A DNA stretch of 64,000 nt from Eutrophobius brisbanensis (GTDB taxonomy: Bacteria; Pseudomonadota; Gammaproteobacteria; Eutrophobiales; Eutrophobiaceae). The stretch covers positions 868,001-932,000 of the forward strand of contig JAYPQE010000003.1 in assembly GCA_038131795.1 (NCBI GenBank), read 5' to 3'. Under the pieces are notes generated by a model. It was not told where the DNA came from, searched no databases, and saw only the letters and a program-made list of their open reading frames with translations. Shown one piece after another: positions 9,951 to 17,851 of this stretch. The first letter of the stretch is position 1. Every line of letters starts with the position of its first letter. The position numbers and the translations under genes are program-made.

Positions 9951-10493
9951 GTAGCCAAACGCAAACCCGGTCGTCCCGGCAGACCTCCCAAGGTTAAACC
10001 CCAGGAAAACAAGCCTGTTGTTACCTCAAAAGGTAAGGAAAACCTCCTGTCGCTGAAGAGTAAATCTTTCAGACGGTCCGAGCCTGATCCACAGACCTTT
10101 AAACCTTACCGGCCTTCACAAGGTGAGGAATTCATGAATGCAGATCAATCCGAGCATTTTCGACAGATTTTGCTGGATTGGAAGAAACTGCTGATGGAAG
10201 AAGTGGACCGGACGGTACACCATATGCAGGACGAAGCTGCAAACTTTCCTGATCCCAATGATCGTGCTACTCAGGAAGAAGAATTTGCCCTGGAACTCAG
10301 GACCCGTGATCGCGAACGTAAATTAATTCGAAAAATTGATGAGGCAATGCTACGCCTTGAAACCGGCGACTACGGATATTGTGAAATATGCGGAGTGGAT
10401 ATAGGAATCCAACGACTGGAAGCACGGCCCACTGCAACGCTGTGTATTGATTGCAAAACACTTGATGAAATCAAGGAAAAACAACTCGGTTAG
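9582..10493 (+). CDS. dksA: DksA-type RNA polymerase-binding protein with histone-H1-like Lys/Ala N-terminal tail
   Basis: A 303-residue protein, twice the length of E. coli DksA (151). Residues 1 to about 130 are a nearly uninterrupted run of KKK-x-A-KKK type repeats. A basic Pro/Arg linker follows, then a complete DksA domain from about residue 170. The secondary-channel coiled-coil tip DPNDRA, corresponding to the D71/D74/A76 motif of E. coli, is intact. The C4 zinc finger is C267, C270, C288, C291 (CEICG ... CIDC). DksA acts with ppGpp on RNA polymerase. The tail resembles bacterial histone-H1-like proteins such as AlgP and may bind DNA or RNA (inference). The start was placed at 9582 because GGAGAAAA precedes it; an upstream in-frame ATG at 9537 has no clear ribosome site. 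Confidence 0.93.
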   Translation: MAAKKKAKKKVAKKKVTKKKTAKKKVAKKKPTKKKTAKKTTRKKTAKKKVAKKKPAGKKAKKKATKKKVAKKKTAKKKVAKKKPAGKKATKKKVVKKKVAKKKPARKKVAKKKTAVRKQATPEVAKRKPGRPGRPPKVKPQENKPVVTSKGKENLLSLKSKSFRRSEPDPQTFKPYRPSQGEEFMNADQSEHFRQILLDWKKLLMEEVDRTVHHMQDEAANFPDPNDRATQEEEFALELRTRDRERKLIRKIDEAMLRLETGDYGYCEICGVDIGIQRLEARPTATLCIDCKTLDEIKEKQLG

Positions 10494-10544
10494 AGGCCGT
10501 CACAGGTTATAACTTACACGTCACAAGGAAAGGGCAGCAAACAA

Positions 10545-11405
10545 ATATACGTCGGACGCTTTGCGCCAACTCCCAGTGGCCCGCTGCATTTTGGTTCTGT
10601 CATAGCGGCGCTGGCCAGTTACCTGGAAACGCGATTTAACAAGGGTAAATGGCTGCTACGATTTGATGATATTGATACCCCCCGCAACGTTCAGGATTCG
10701 TTCGACAGGATATGTTCCACCCTTGAAGTAATGGGAATGGAATGGGATGACCATCCAATTTACCAGTCCCAACACCTGCAGGATTACCAGGATGTTATTA
10801 ATATCCTGGACAATTCAAATATACTATATAAGTGTTATTGCCCAAGAAAACTTGTCAAAGGGAAACCCTATCCGGGGACATGTCGTAACCATTCACAACC
10901 TGCACAAAACAGGTATTCATTAAGGGTCCTGATCAACAATAACGCTATTGCATTTGAAGACCTGATTCAAGGTGAAATCCTACAGAATATAAACATAGAA
11001 TCCGGTGATTTTATTGTAGTTAGATCTGACCAGGTATTTTCCTATAACCTGGTCGCAGCCATAGATGATGCACAGGGTATCACCCATGTCATAAGAGGTG
11101 CTGACCTGCTGGACACCACTCCAAAGCAAATTTATCTACAAAAATTACTCGGGCTATCCTCCCCCGTCTATGGACATATACCGGTTGCCGTTAATGCTGA
11201 TGGCAAAAAACTCAGTAAACAACACGGCGCAATCGATGTTCTTAATGTATACACCCCATCCCAGGCATTGGTAAAGGCCCTTGATTTCCTCGGTCAATCG
11301 ACAGAAAGCGCATTGTCACAGGCAAATCCAGCAACCATTATGCAATGGGCTTTGGAAAACTGGTCACTGGACTCCATACCCAGGGTTAAATCTATAAAAA
11401 TCTAA
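10545..11405 (+). CDS. gluQ: Glutamyl-Q tRNA(Asp) synthetase; start codon uncertain (no ATG/GTG/TTG)
   Basis: Activates glutamate and attaches it to the queuosine base of tRNA(Asp). The class I core is complete: YVGRFAPTPSGPLHFG (HIGH-like), LLRFDDIDTPR, the zinc site CYCPRKL ... YPGTC, and the KMSKS equivalent KKLSKQHGA. Length is near the E. coli protein (308). No ATG, GTG or TTG occurs in any frame between the dksA stop (10491-10493) and the first conserved motif. The gluQ frame is also the dksA frame after that TAG. The coordinate given is an ATA codon 10 bases after an AAAGGG site; another ATA (10509) or ACG (10518) is possible. The dksA-gluQ order is common in Gammaproteobacteria. Confidence 0.85.
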   Translation: MYVGRFAPTPSGPLHFGSVIAALASYLETRFNKGKWLLRFDDIDTPRNVQDSFDRICSTLEVMGMEWDDHPIYQSQHLQDYQDVINILDNSNILYKCYCPRKLVKGKPYPGTCRNHSQPAQNRYSLRVLINNNAIAFEDLIQGEILQNINIESGDFIVVRSDQVFSYNLVAAIDDAQGITHVIRGADLLDTTPKQIYLQKLLGLSSPVYGHIPVAVNADGKKLSKQHGAIDVLNVYTPSQALVKALDFLGQSTESALSQANPATIMQWALENWSLDSIPRVKSIKI

Positions 11406-11430
11406 AGTCTTTTTATAGTTCCCCTACGGT

Positions 11431-12543
11431 TCACATCTTATTTTTCACCCACTCACAGCGTCGCAAATATGCCTCATGGGCAATCCCGACATCTTCGACA
11501 AACCATTCTAATTCGCCCATTTCCAGGGCTTGAGGACCATCCACCAATGCACTGGAGGGATCGGGGTGAAAATCCACCAGCACCATATTGGCGCCGGCAA
11601 TCACACCCTGGGCCGTTGCGTGCATCACATCCATTACACCCTCCGGTGATTTTTCACGGCTACCCACAGAATGTGAAGGATCAATACAAACCGGCATCCT
11701 GGTCAATCTTTTCACCACCGGCACATGGGCAAAGTCCACCAGGTTCCTGTGTGGATCACCATAATTTGTTTTCATTCCGCGCAAACAAAAAATCACATTC
11801 TGATTACCTTCACTTGCCAGATATTCAGCCGCATTTAGCGACTCTTCCAGGGTAATACCAAACCCACGTTTTAGTAATACTGGAAATGTCTTTTGCCTGC
11901 CGACGCTTTTCAATAACTCAAAATTCTGGGTATTGCGCGTACCGATCTGTAATATCACCCCTGTACAGTTTCCTGACTGTTCCAGGGACTCGTTGATTTC
12001 CTGTAAATGGGCCTCATGAGTCACCTCCATGGCAATGACCTGTATGCCATATTTCCCTGCCAGTTCGAATACATAGGGCAGACAATTTTTACCATGCCCC
12101 TGAAATGAATAGGGATTGGTACGGGGTTTATAAGCCCCCATACGGGTACACTTCAGACCCAGGTGATTTAACGCAGACATCATTTGTTCAACATGATTGG
12201 GAATATCAACCGCACATAGCCCTGCAAAGATATTCAAATTATCCTGTGAAAAGCTAATTCCGTTATAAGTGAATCCGCTGGGGCGATTATCGTCTCTGTG
12301 CCTGCCCAGTATCCGGTATTCCCTGGAGACCCTGATAACCCGTTCTACCACTTCAAAGCTTTCAACCTCTGCAGAATCAAGCTCTGCTGTGTTTCCCACC
12401 AGGTATATCTCTATCAGAGTCTGCTGCTCGCCAACGACCTCATGTATGCGTGCCTCGATCCGATACAAGCCATTGAGATATTCCATCAATTTCAGATATT
12501 CCGGGGCTTTCTTATTTACGTCTGTTTTCAGGATAACAATCAT
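11431..12543 (-). CDS. DAHP synthase-like protein, type I-beta with N-terminal regulatory domain
   Basis: Resembles 3-deoxy-7-phosphoheptulonate synthases of the AroF/Thermotoga type, which condense PEP and erythrose 4-phosphate to open the shikimate pathway. Residues 1 to about 85 form a ferredoxin-like domain of the kind used for feedback control. The barrel has GAYKPRTNPYSFQG, the RNTQNFELLKSVG segment, VLLKRGFGITLEE and CIDPSHSVGSR. Differences from the usual enzyme are GLCAVD in place of GPCSVE and VDFHPDP in place of VEVHPxP. The latter changes a likely metal-binding Glu to Asp. It may therefore be a divergent synthase or have another aldol substrate. It lies 35 bases after the broken amidotransferase gene on the same strand. 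Confidence 0.75.
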   Translation of the reverse strand: MIVILKTDVNKKAPEYLKLMEYLNGLYRIEARIHEVVGEQQTLIEIYLVGNTAELDSAEVESFEVVERVIRVSREYRILGRHRDDNRPSGFTYNGISFSQDNLNIFAGLCAVDIPNHVEQMMSALNHLGLKCTRMGAYKPRTNPYSFQGHGKNCLPYVFELAGKYGIQVIAMEVTHEAHLQEINESLEQSGNCTGVILQIGTRNTQNFELLKSVGRQKTFPVLLKRGFGITLEESLNAAEYLASEGNQNVIFCLRGMKTNYGDPHRNLVDFAHVPVVKRLTRMPVCIDPSHSVGSREKSPEGVMDVMHATAQGVIAGANMVLVDFHPDPSSALVDGPQALEMGELEWFVEDVGIAHEAYLRRCEWVKNKM

Positions 12544-12578
12544 TTTTTGTCCTTATCTATTCAAGTTCCAGCCTGGAA

Positions 12579-13278
12579 TTATTCCAGGCCTTTTATCCAG
12601 GCCGAATACAGTATTTCTGCTACCTGGTTCAAGTTAATAATTTTATCAGTCAGACCATATTGCTTGTCCTTAGTTGACTGGACACTATCGGACACCTTGA
12701 GTGATCCCTCGTTTAGATCGCACCAGGTGGAAACCATGTCCGCAGTCATTTCAATATGACATTGCAGTGCCAGGGTTTTGCCATATACAAACCCCTGATT
12801 TTTACAATATCGACTCGTGAGGATGGGTATCCCCCCTGGTGGTAATTCAAATGTCTCAGCATGCCAGTGAAACAGCAAACTTTCCCTATTCAAACCATCA
12901 AGCCATGGCATGGAATCCGCCGCAGACAGTGTACGAGTGATATGCCAGCCAATTTCACTGACCGGGTTTGCTTTTACTTCTGCGCCCATCGCCCTGGCAA
13001 TAATCTGTCCCTCCCAGACAATGTCCCAGTACCGGCTTGCGATTTTCCTGGGCCAATTGGATCAGGTGAATTTCATCATCAATCCAACCCAGAGAGTCAT
13101 TAACACTCATGGGCCCTCCCATTAATACCAGGCCACTAATGTCATTGACACTATCAGGCAGATGTTCTCCTTTATCAATTTTAATCATGCGAATGGGTAT
13201 ATTTTCTCTGTTTAAAATCTCCCTTAAATAGCCAGGGCCTTCATGCTCAACATGCCTGATTATCAATACTGGTTCCAT
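12579..13278 (-). pseudogene. Class I glutamine amidotransferase, split by a frameshift
   Basis: Two overlapping frames together encode one GAT1-family protein. The N-terminal part (13278 to about 13010) carries LVLMGGPMSVND and the nucleophile motif LGHCLGG. The C-terminal part resumes with QIIARAMGAEV, then GWHITRT and the catalytic His-x-Glu region LLFHWHAETFELP. The shift is a net extra base within the GGGAGGGA run (minus strand; plus-strand 13005-13015). After it the first frame reads out of phase and stops. This could be a real inactivating mutation or a sequencing error in a G-rich run. Such proteins resemble GMP-synthase-like amidotransferases; the substrate is unknown. Confidence 0.8.
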
Positions 13279-13318
13279 AACGGTTATCCTTGCCAGATAT
13301 TTATACTAAGATAATAGT

Positions 13319-13963
13319 ATGTATCGATTGAGCATAATATTATTTTTATCCATTCTATTGCCCTGGCCTATCCAGGCGGAAGAAGACATCACTATTCTTG
13401 GCTTATTTAAAAACCGTGTGATATTCACTTTTAGTGGCAAACAATATTCCATGGTCCCCGGTAACTCAAATGCACAGGGACTTCAGCTTATATCTGCTAA
13501 CAGTGATGGTGCATTATTTGAAATTAATGGACAGCAACGACACTACACTCTGGGTGGGCATATTCGCAGTTCATATCGCGATTCACAACCCAATCAAGTA
13601 GTCACCATAGCCCCTGATAGCCGAGGCATGTATTTTGTGAACGGTTCAATAAACAGACATCATGCCCATTTTGTCGTTGATACAGGGGCGACCTTAATCT
13701 CAATGAACAAAAACGAGGCCAGACGTTTTGGAATCGATTTTAAACTCACTGGGCAACAGGCCATGACAATGACCGCCTCAGGTAAGGAAACGGTTTATAT
13801 AGTTGAACTTGATACAGTTAAAGTGGGTGATATTGAATTAAGAAATGTCACCGCTGCCGTCCACGACAGCGATTTCCCCGATGTCATCCTGCTGGGTAAC
13901 AGTTTTTTAAACAAGGTATCAATCCAGCGGGATGGACAGTTGATGCAACTCATTGACAGATAA
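13319..13963 (+). CDS. Exported retropepsin-like aspartic protease (clan AA)
   Basis: A 214-residue protein with a signal peptide (about residues 1-20, ending IQAEE). The C-terminal half contains FVVDTGATLISMN, the Asp-Thr-Gly catalytic motif of retroviral-type aspartic proteases. The flap-like segment MTASGKETV follows, and then DFPDVILLGNSFLNKV as the conserved C-terminal hydrophobic motif. One DTG motif means that the active form would be a dimer. This agrees with the bacterial retropepsin-like family TIGR02281. Its biological substrate is not known from the sequence. It faces away from the broken amidotransferase gene. Confidence 0.8.
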   Translation: MYRLSIILFLSILLPWPIQAEEDITILGLFKNRVIFTFSGKQYSMVPGNSNAQGLQLISANSDGALFEINGQQRHYTLGGHIRSSYRDSQPNQVVTIAPDSRGMYFVNGSINRHHAHFVVDTGATLISMNKNEARRFGIDFKLTGQQAMTMTASGKETVYIVELDTVKVGDIELRNVTAAVHDSDFPDVILLGNSFLNKVSIQRDGQLMQLIDR

Positions 13964-14009
13964 AGGCAATGAGTCAAGGTGCCTCAAATCCTAACACCTA
14001 ACTTCTCAC

Positions 14010-15044
14010 TTATGTAACGGTCCAGGTCTCCGCTGACCGCATATGCTTATTCAAGTCCCCTGCTCCACGGTCCTTTATAGCCGTGGCCACCTGTTCATCC
14101 AGTAACTGGTCATAAGATGGACGATTAATATTCCTGAACACGCCCAGCGGAACAGGAAATTCTGGCATATCCATCTGTGCGAGGAGATAGGCCAATGCGG
14201 AATTTGGTGACTGCTCATCATGCACCAGGATTGAGGACTCATCTACATCAGCCACGTTGACGACATAGGGTTCCAATGCACCATGGTCTGAGCGGATACA
14301 GATCCCCTTCTCATTATCTTTCCCAAACCGGACCTGTTCGCCATGTTTCAAAAATACTGTATTTTCTGTCTGGTTTTTCTTTGCCGCAAAGCTTTCAAAA
14401 GCACCGTCATTGAACACATTACAGTTCTGAAAGATCTCTATAATGGCAGAGCCCTTGTGTTGAGCGGCCTGCAACAGTACATCACGCATCTGGGTCCCTT
14501 CTGTGGCTATGGCCCTGGCAATAAATGTCGCTTCAGAGGCGATTGCCACATGTAATGGGTTCAGTGGTCGCTCTAATGTCCCAAGTGGGCTGGATTTTGT
14601 CTTTTTACCCACCTCGGATGTGGGAGAATACTGTCCCTTGGTCAGTCCGTAGATACGATTGTTGAATAACAGGATCTTAAGGTCAACATTACGCCTTAAG
14701 GCATGAATTAAATGGTTTCCACCAATACTCAGGGCGTCACCGTCACCGGTTACAACCCATACCTGTAATTCCGGTCTGGAGAGCTTTAGACCTGAGGCAA
14801 TAGTGGGTGCCCTGCCATGAATGGTGTGGAATCCAAAGGTATTCATATAATAGGGAAACCGGCTGGAACATCCTATCCCTGAAATAAATACTATATTTTC
14901 TTTGCTCTGATTGGTCTCAGCACAGATCTCCGGCATCACCCGTTGGACCTGGGCAAGTATGGAATAATCACCGCAACCAGGACACCACCTGACTTCCTGA
15001 TCGGCCGCAAAATCTTTACGTGTGTATTCAGCTACTTCGCTCAT
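14010..15044 (-). CDS. korB: 2-oxoacid:ferredoxin oxidoreductase, beta (TPP) subunit
   Basis: Thiamine-diphosphate subunit of a two-subunit oxidoreductase, most likely acting on 2-oxoglutarate with ferredoxin. The TPP motif begins at G100 (GDGDALSIGGNH) and is closed by NNRIYGLTKGQYSPTS. Cysteines expected to hold the single [4Fe-4S] cluster are C21 and C24 (WCPGCG), C59 (GIGCSS) and a later one in FQNCNVF. The length of 344 residues is typical for KorB/OorB. It starts 28 bases after korA on the same strand. The enzyme would convert 2-oxoglutarate to succinyl-CoA, replacing or supplementing the dehydrogenase complex. Confidence 0.93.
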   Translation of the reverse strand: MSEVAEYTRKDFAADQEVRWCPGCGDYSILAQVQRVMPEICAETNQSKENIVFISGIGCSSRFPYYMNTFGFHTIHGRAPTIASGLKLSRPELQVWVVTGDGDALSIGGNHLIHALRRNVDLKILLFNNRIYGLTKGQYSPTSEVGKKTKSSPLGTLERPLNPLHVAIASEATFIARAIATEGTQMRDVLLQAAQHKGSAIIEIFQNCNVFNDGAFESFAAKKNQTENTVFLKHGEQVRFGKDNEKGICIRSDHGALEPYVVNVADVDESSILVHDEQSPNSALAYLLAQMDMPEFPVPLGVFRNINRPSYDQLLDEQVATAIKDRGAGDLNKHMRSAETWTVT

Positions 15045-15072
15045 ATCAACTCCAGTTTAATGATTACTTAAC

Positions 15073-16983
15073 TTATCTAGCTACTTTTCTTACAGTTTGT
15101 TCCAGCATTTCATAAATCTTGGTTTCAACTTCTATGGTCTTAAAGGGTTGCCCCTGGACCTTGTTCAGACCTTCAATATCGACCAGATATTTTGCCCTGA
15201 GCAGCATACGTAATTGTCCTAAATTGAGTTCAGGGACCAGGACCTGTTTAAATCTGCCCAGGACTTCTGCTGTGTTTCCCGGAAACGGGTTTAAATAACG
15301 CATATGGGTACAGGATACCGAGTAGCCTTTAGCACGGGCATTATCAACTGCATGCCTGATAGCACCCAGGGTGCCACCCCATCCCAATACCAACAGATCA
15401 CCTTCCTCATCGCCATGAATTTCAAGGTCCGGGATAGATTGAACTGCACCGTCTACCTTGCCGACTCTTAATTTGGTCATCAGTTCATGGTTCTCTGCAT
15501 CATAACTTACTTTACCGGTAATATTTTCCTTTTCCAGTCCACCAATTTGATGCTCCAGCCCGGCCGTTCCCGGTACTATCCAGGGGCGCGCCTGGGTTTG
15601 TGGGTCTCTTGAATAGGGTTGAATGAATCCGTTTTCGCCGCTGGGTGTTGGCACCTCAGTCTTTTCAATCTTGTTAATGTCCGGAATCAGCCAGGGTTCA
15701 GAACCATTTGCCAGGTAACCATCAGAGAGAAAGAAGACCGGTGTCATGTAGGTGACTGCGAGTCGAAATGCCTCAATGGCCATTGTAAAACAATCACCTG
15801 GTGTTGCCGGCGCGACCACAATGGCTGGACATTCGCCATTTCGCCCTGTGATGGCCTGTAACAGATCTGCCTGTTCGGTCTTGGTGGGCAAACCGGTAGA
15901 AGGACCGCCACGCTGAACGTTGGCAATCACCATGGGCAATTCAGCTACCACAGCCAGACCTATGGCCTCAGATTTTAGTGCCACACCCGGACCGCTGGTA
16001 CCGGTGAGACCCAGTGCCCCACCATAAGCGGCACCGATGGCCATACCCGCTGCAGCAATTTCATCTTCTGCCTGTGCGGTCTTGACTCCAAAATGCCGGA
16101 GTTTTGAGAGTTCATGAAGGATATCACTGGCAGGAGTAATGGGATAAGACGCATAAAACAACGGCCTGCCAATGGCAATGGATGCGGCGACAAACCCCAG
16201 TGCAGTGGCTTCATTACCGGTGATTCTTCTATATTCACCAGCAGGAAGATCTACCTTACCCACGGTATATCTGGAGGCAAACGCTTCTATGGTGTCTGCG
16301 AAATTAAAACCTGCATTCAATGCCAGTTTATTGGGTTCTGCAAGTGCGGCCTTCCTGCCACTGAATACCTTCTCTATACGTTTTTCAATGAGATCAAGCG
16401 GACGGTCAAACAACCAGCAAACCATTCCAAGGGTAAACATATTCTTGGTGAGCATTGCCTGTTTTTTGGTCAGATCTGTATTTTCTACTGCCGCCAGACA
16501 AACAGATGTGATGGGTAGATCAAAGACCTGATAGCCACATAAGCTGCCATCTTCTCTGGGATCTTCAGTGTAACCTGCCTTCTTCATGTCCATGTCCTTG
16601 AAGGCATCTTGGTTGAGTATCAATACACCACCAGGCTTAAGATCTTTCAGATTCACCTTTAACGCCGCCGGATTTAATGCCACCAGGACATCCGGTTGGT
16701 CACCCGGTGTATGTATATCGAACGATGAAAAATTTAACTGGAAACTACTGACGCCGGGAAGGGTTCCTGCCGGCGCACGTATCTCTGCAGGAAAATCTGG
16801 CAAGGTACTGATATCGTGCCCGACAAATGCAGAGTTATCACTGAACATTGCACCGGTCACCTGCATACCATCACCGGAATCACCTGCGAATCGTATGATG
16901 ACGTTATCTACTTCTGTAAAACCATCACCGCCCCCTGATTTTGAATTTACTGCATCCGCCTGGACGCCACCATCACTGGACAT
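15073..16983 (-). CDS. korA: 2-oxoacid:ferredoxin oxidoreductase, fused gamma-alpha subunit
   Basis: Large subunit of the KorAB enzyme. The N-terminal gamma domain (about residues 25-215) begins IIRFAGDSGDGMQVTG and includes DILVAL-like PDVLVALNPAALK. The alpha domain begins near EYRRITGNEATALGFVAA and contains YPITPASDILHELS, EDEIAAAGMAIGAAYGG and LTGTSGPGVALKSEAIG. A C-terminal domain ends the protein (LVLGWGGTLGAI ... LVPELNLGQL). There is no ferredoxin domain, as usual for the two-subunit form. Upstream lies a 300-base AT-rich region with an inverted repeat that may carry the promoter. Confidence 0.94.
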   Translation of the reverse strand: MSSDGGVQADAVNSKSGGGDGFTEVDNVIIRFAGDSGDGMQVTGAMFSDNSAFVGHDISTLPDFPAEIRAPAGTLPGVSSFQLNFSSFDIHTPGDQPDVLVALNPAALKVNLKDLKPGGVLILNQDAFKDMDMKKAGYTEDPREDGSLCGYQVFDLPITSVCLAAVENTDLTKKQAMLTKNMFTLGMVCWLFDRPLDLIEKRIEKVFSGRKAALAEPNKLALNAGFNFADTIEAFASRYTVGKVDLPAGEYRRITGNEATALGFVAASIAIGRPLFYASYPITPASDILHELSKLRHFGVKTAQAEDEIAAAGMAIGAAYGGALGLTGTSGPGVALKSEAIGLAVVAELPMVIANVQRGGPSTGLPTKTEQADLLQAITGRNGECPAIVVAPATPGDCFTMAIEAFRLAVTYMTPVFFLSDGYLANGSEPWLIPDINKIEKTEVPTPSGENGFIQPYSRDPQTQARPWIVPGTAGLEHQIGGLEKENITGKVSYDAENHELMTKLRVGKVDGAVQSIPDLEIHGDEEGDLLVLGWGGTLGAIRHAVDNARAKGYSVSCTHMRYLNPFPGNTAEVLGRFKQVLVPELNLGQLRMLLRAKYLVDIEGLNKVQGQPFKTIEVETKIYEMLEQTVRKVAR

Positions 16984-17283
16984 TGTCTTTCTTCACCTGC
17001 TGTTTGATTAAATAGTTGAATATTAAAGTATTGTTATGCCCGGGTATTTTAGCAATAAGTTAAGAATAATTGCTAATTTCTTGAAAACCATTCCAATTCC
17101 CATGCGGGCGTTGCTATGACTCATCCTGTCTCCACCACAGCATTGATAACGCAGTGCGATACCAGCCCAGGCCATGAATATTAAAGTGTAAATTAATACA
17201 TATTTATTAGTTTATAATACATATATTTATAGCATATTTATAAAGTTAATTATATATATAATTTCTTGTGTCCTGGCGATATT
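16984..17283. other. AT-rich intergenic region upstream of korA, with an inverted repeat
   Basis: No coding frame or RNA gene could be recognised in these 300 bases. TTAGCAAT at 17049-17056 and ATTGCTAA at 17069-17076 form a perfect 8-base inverted repeat with a 12-base spacer. On the minus strand the right arm runs into TAAAAT, a possible -10 box, about 60 bases before the korA start. That position suits an operator. Bases 17185-17270 are almost pure A/T. Confidence 0.4.
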
Positions 17284-17838
17284 TTATGGCTCCCAACGAC
17301 TTTTGTCCCATACCTGCTCGCTGACCAGGTGGCGGTGGTTCAGGCTCCTGGCAATAACAAATAACAGATCCGATAAACGATTTATGAAGATCATAATTGG
17401 ATCAATACCAAAATCCTCGGTTTGTAATTCCACCATGTGACGTTCTGCCCGACGGCACACGGCCCTCGCCAGGTGACACAGTGCAGCGGACTGTTCACCT
17501 CCCGGTAAAATAAACTGTGTCAATGGTGGGAGTTTTGCATCCAACTCATCGATTGCAGATTCAACGAACACTACATCGGGCAAGGCCATGGCATTTTCGC
17601 CAACAGTCGCGAGGTAACTGCCAATATTGAACAACCCATGCTGAATATCCAATAAGATCTGCCTGATGTCTTCCTCCTGAGAGTGAGACATGACGATACC
17701 AATAATGCTGTTTAATTCATCTATATCGCCTATGGCCCGGATCCGTTTAGATGATTTTTCGGTACGCTGGCCGCCAAATAAGGACGTGGTCCCGTTATCA
17801 CCTCCGCGGGTATATATTTTAAAGTTTTTAGTCGTCAT
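17284..17838 (-). CDS. Cob(I)alamin adenosyltransferase, PduO type
   Basis: Transfers the adenosyl group of ATP to cob(I)alamin to make adenosylcobalamin. The 184-residue protein has the PduO-type N-terminal ATP-binding motif YTRGGDNGTTSLFGGQR, then the conserved KSSKRIRAIGDIDELNS, and later the active-site helix CRRAERHMVEL. It begins 13 bases after the stop of the btuB-like receptor gene, so both should lie on the transcript controlled by the cobalamin riboswitch. PduO-type and CobA-type enzymes are unrelated; the motifs clearly fit PduO. Confidence 0.94.
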   Translation of the reverse strand: MTTKNFKIYTRGGDNGTTSLFGGQRTEKSSKRIRAIGDIDELNSIIGIVMSHSQEEDIRQILLDIQHGLFNIGSYLATVGENAMALPDVVFVESAIDELDAKLPPLTQFILPGGEQSAALCHLARAVCRRAERHMVELQTEDFGIDPIMIFINRLSDLLFVIARSLNHRHLVSEQVWDKSRWEP

Positions 17839-17851
17839 TGTTTCAACCTGG

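Noticed and set aside
9554..10012. A 152-codon minus-strand open frame rich in Phe
   Set aside because: It is the mirror of the AAG/AAA repeat of dksA. Its FFFATFFL composition comes only from reading lysine codons backwards.
12579..13278. Two separate amidotransferase genes
   Set aside because: Each half lacks parts of one GAT1 domain, and they join exactly by dropping one base. One broken gene explains both.
16984..17283. Possible tRNA or small RNA in the long gap before korA
   Set aside because: No cloverleaf, no conserved T-arm sequence and no terminator were seen; the region is mostly A/T.
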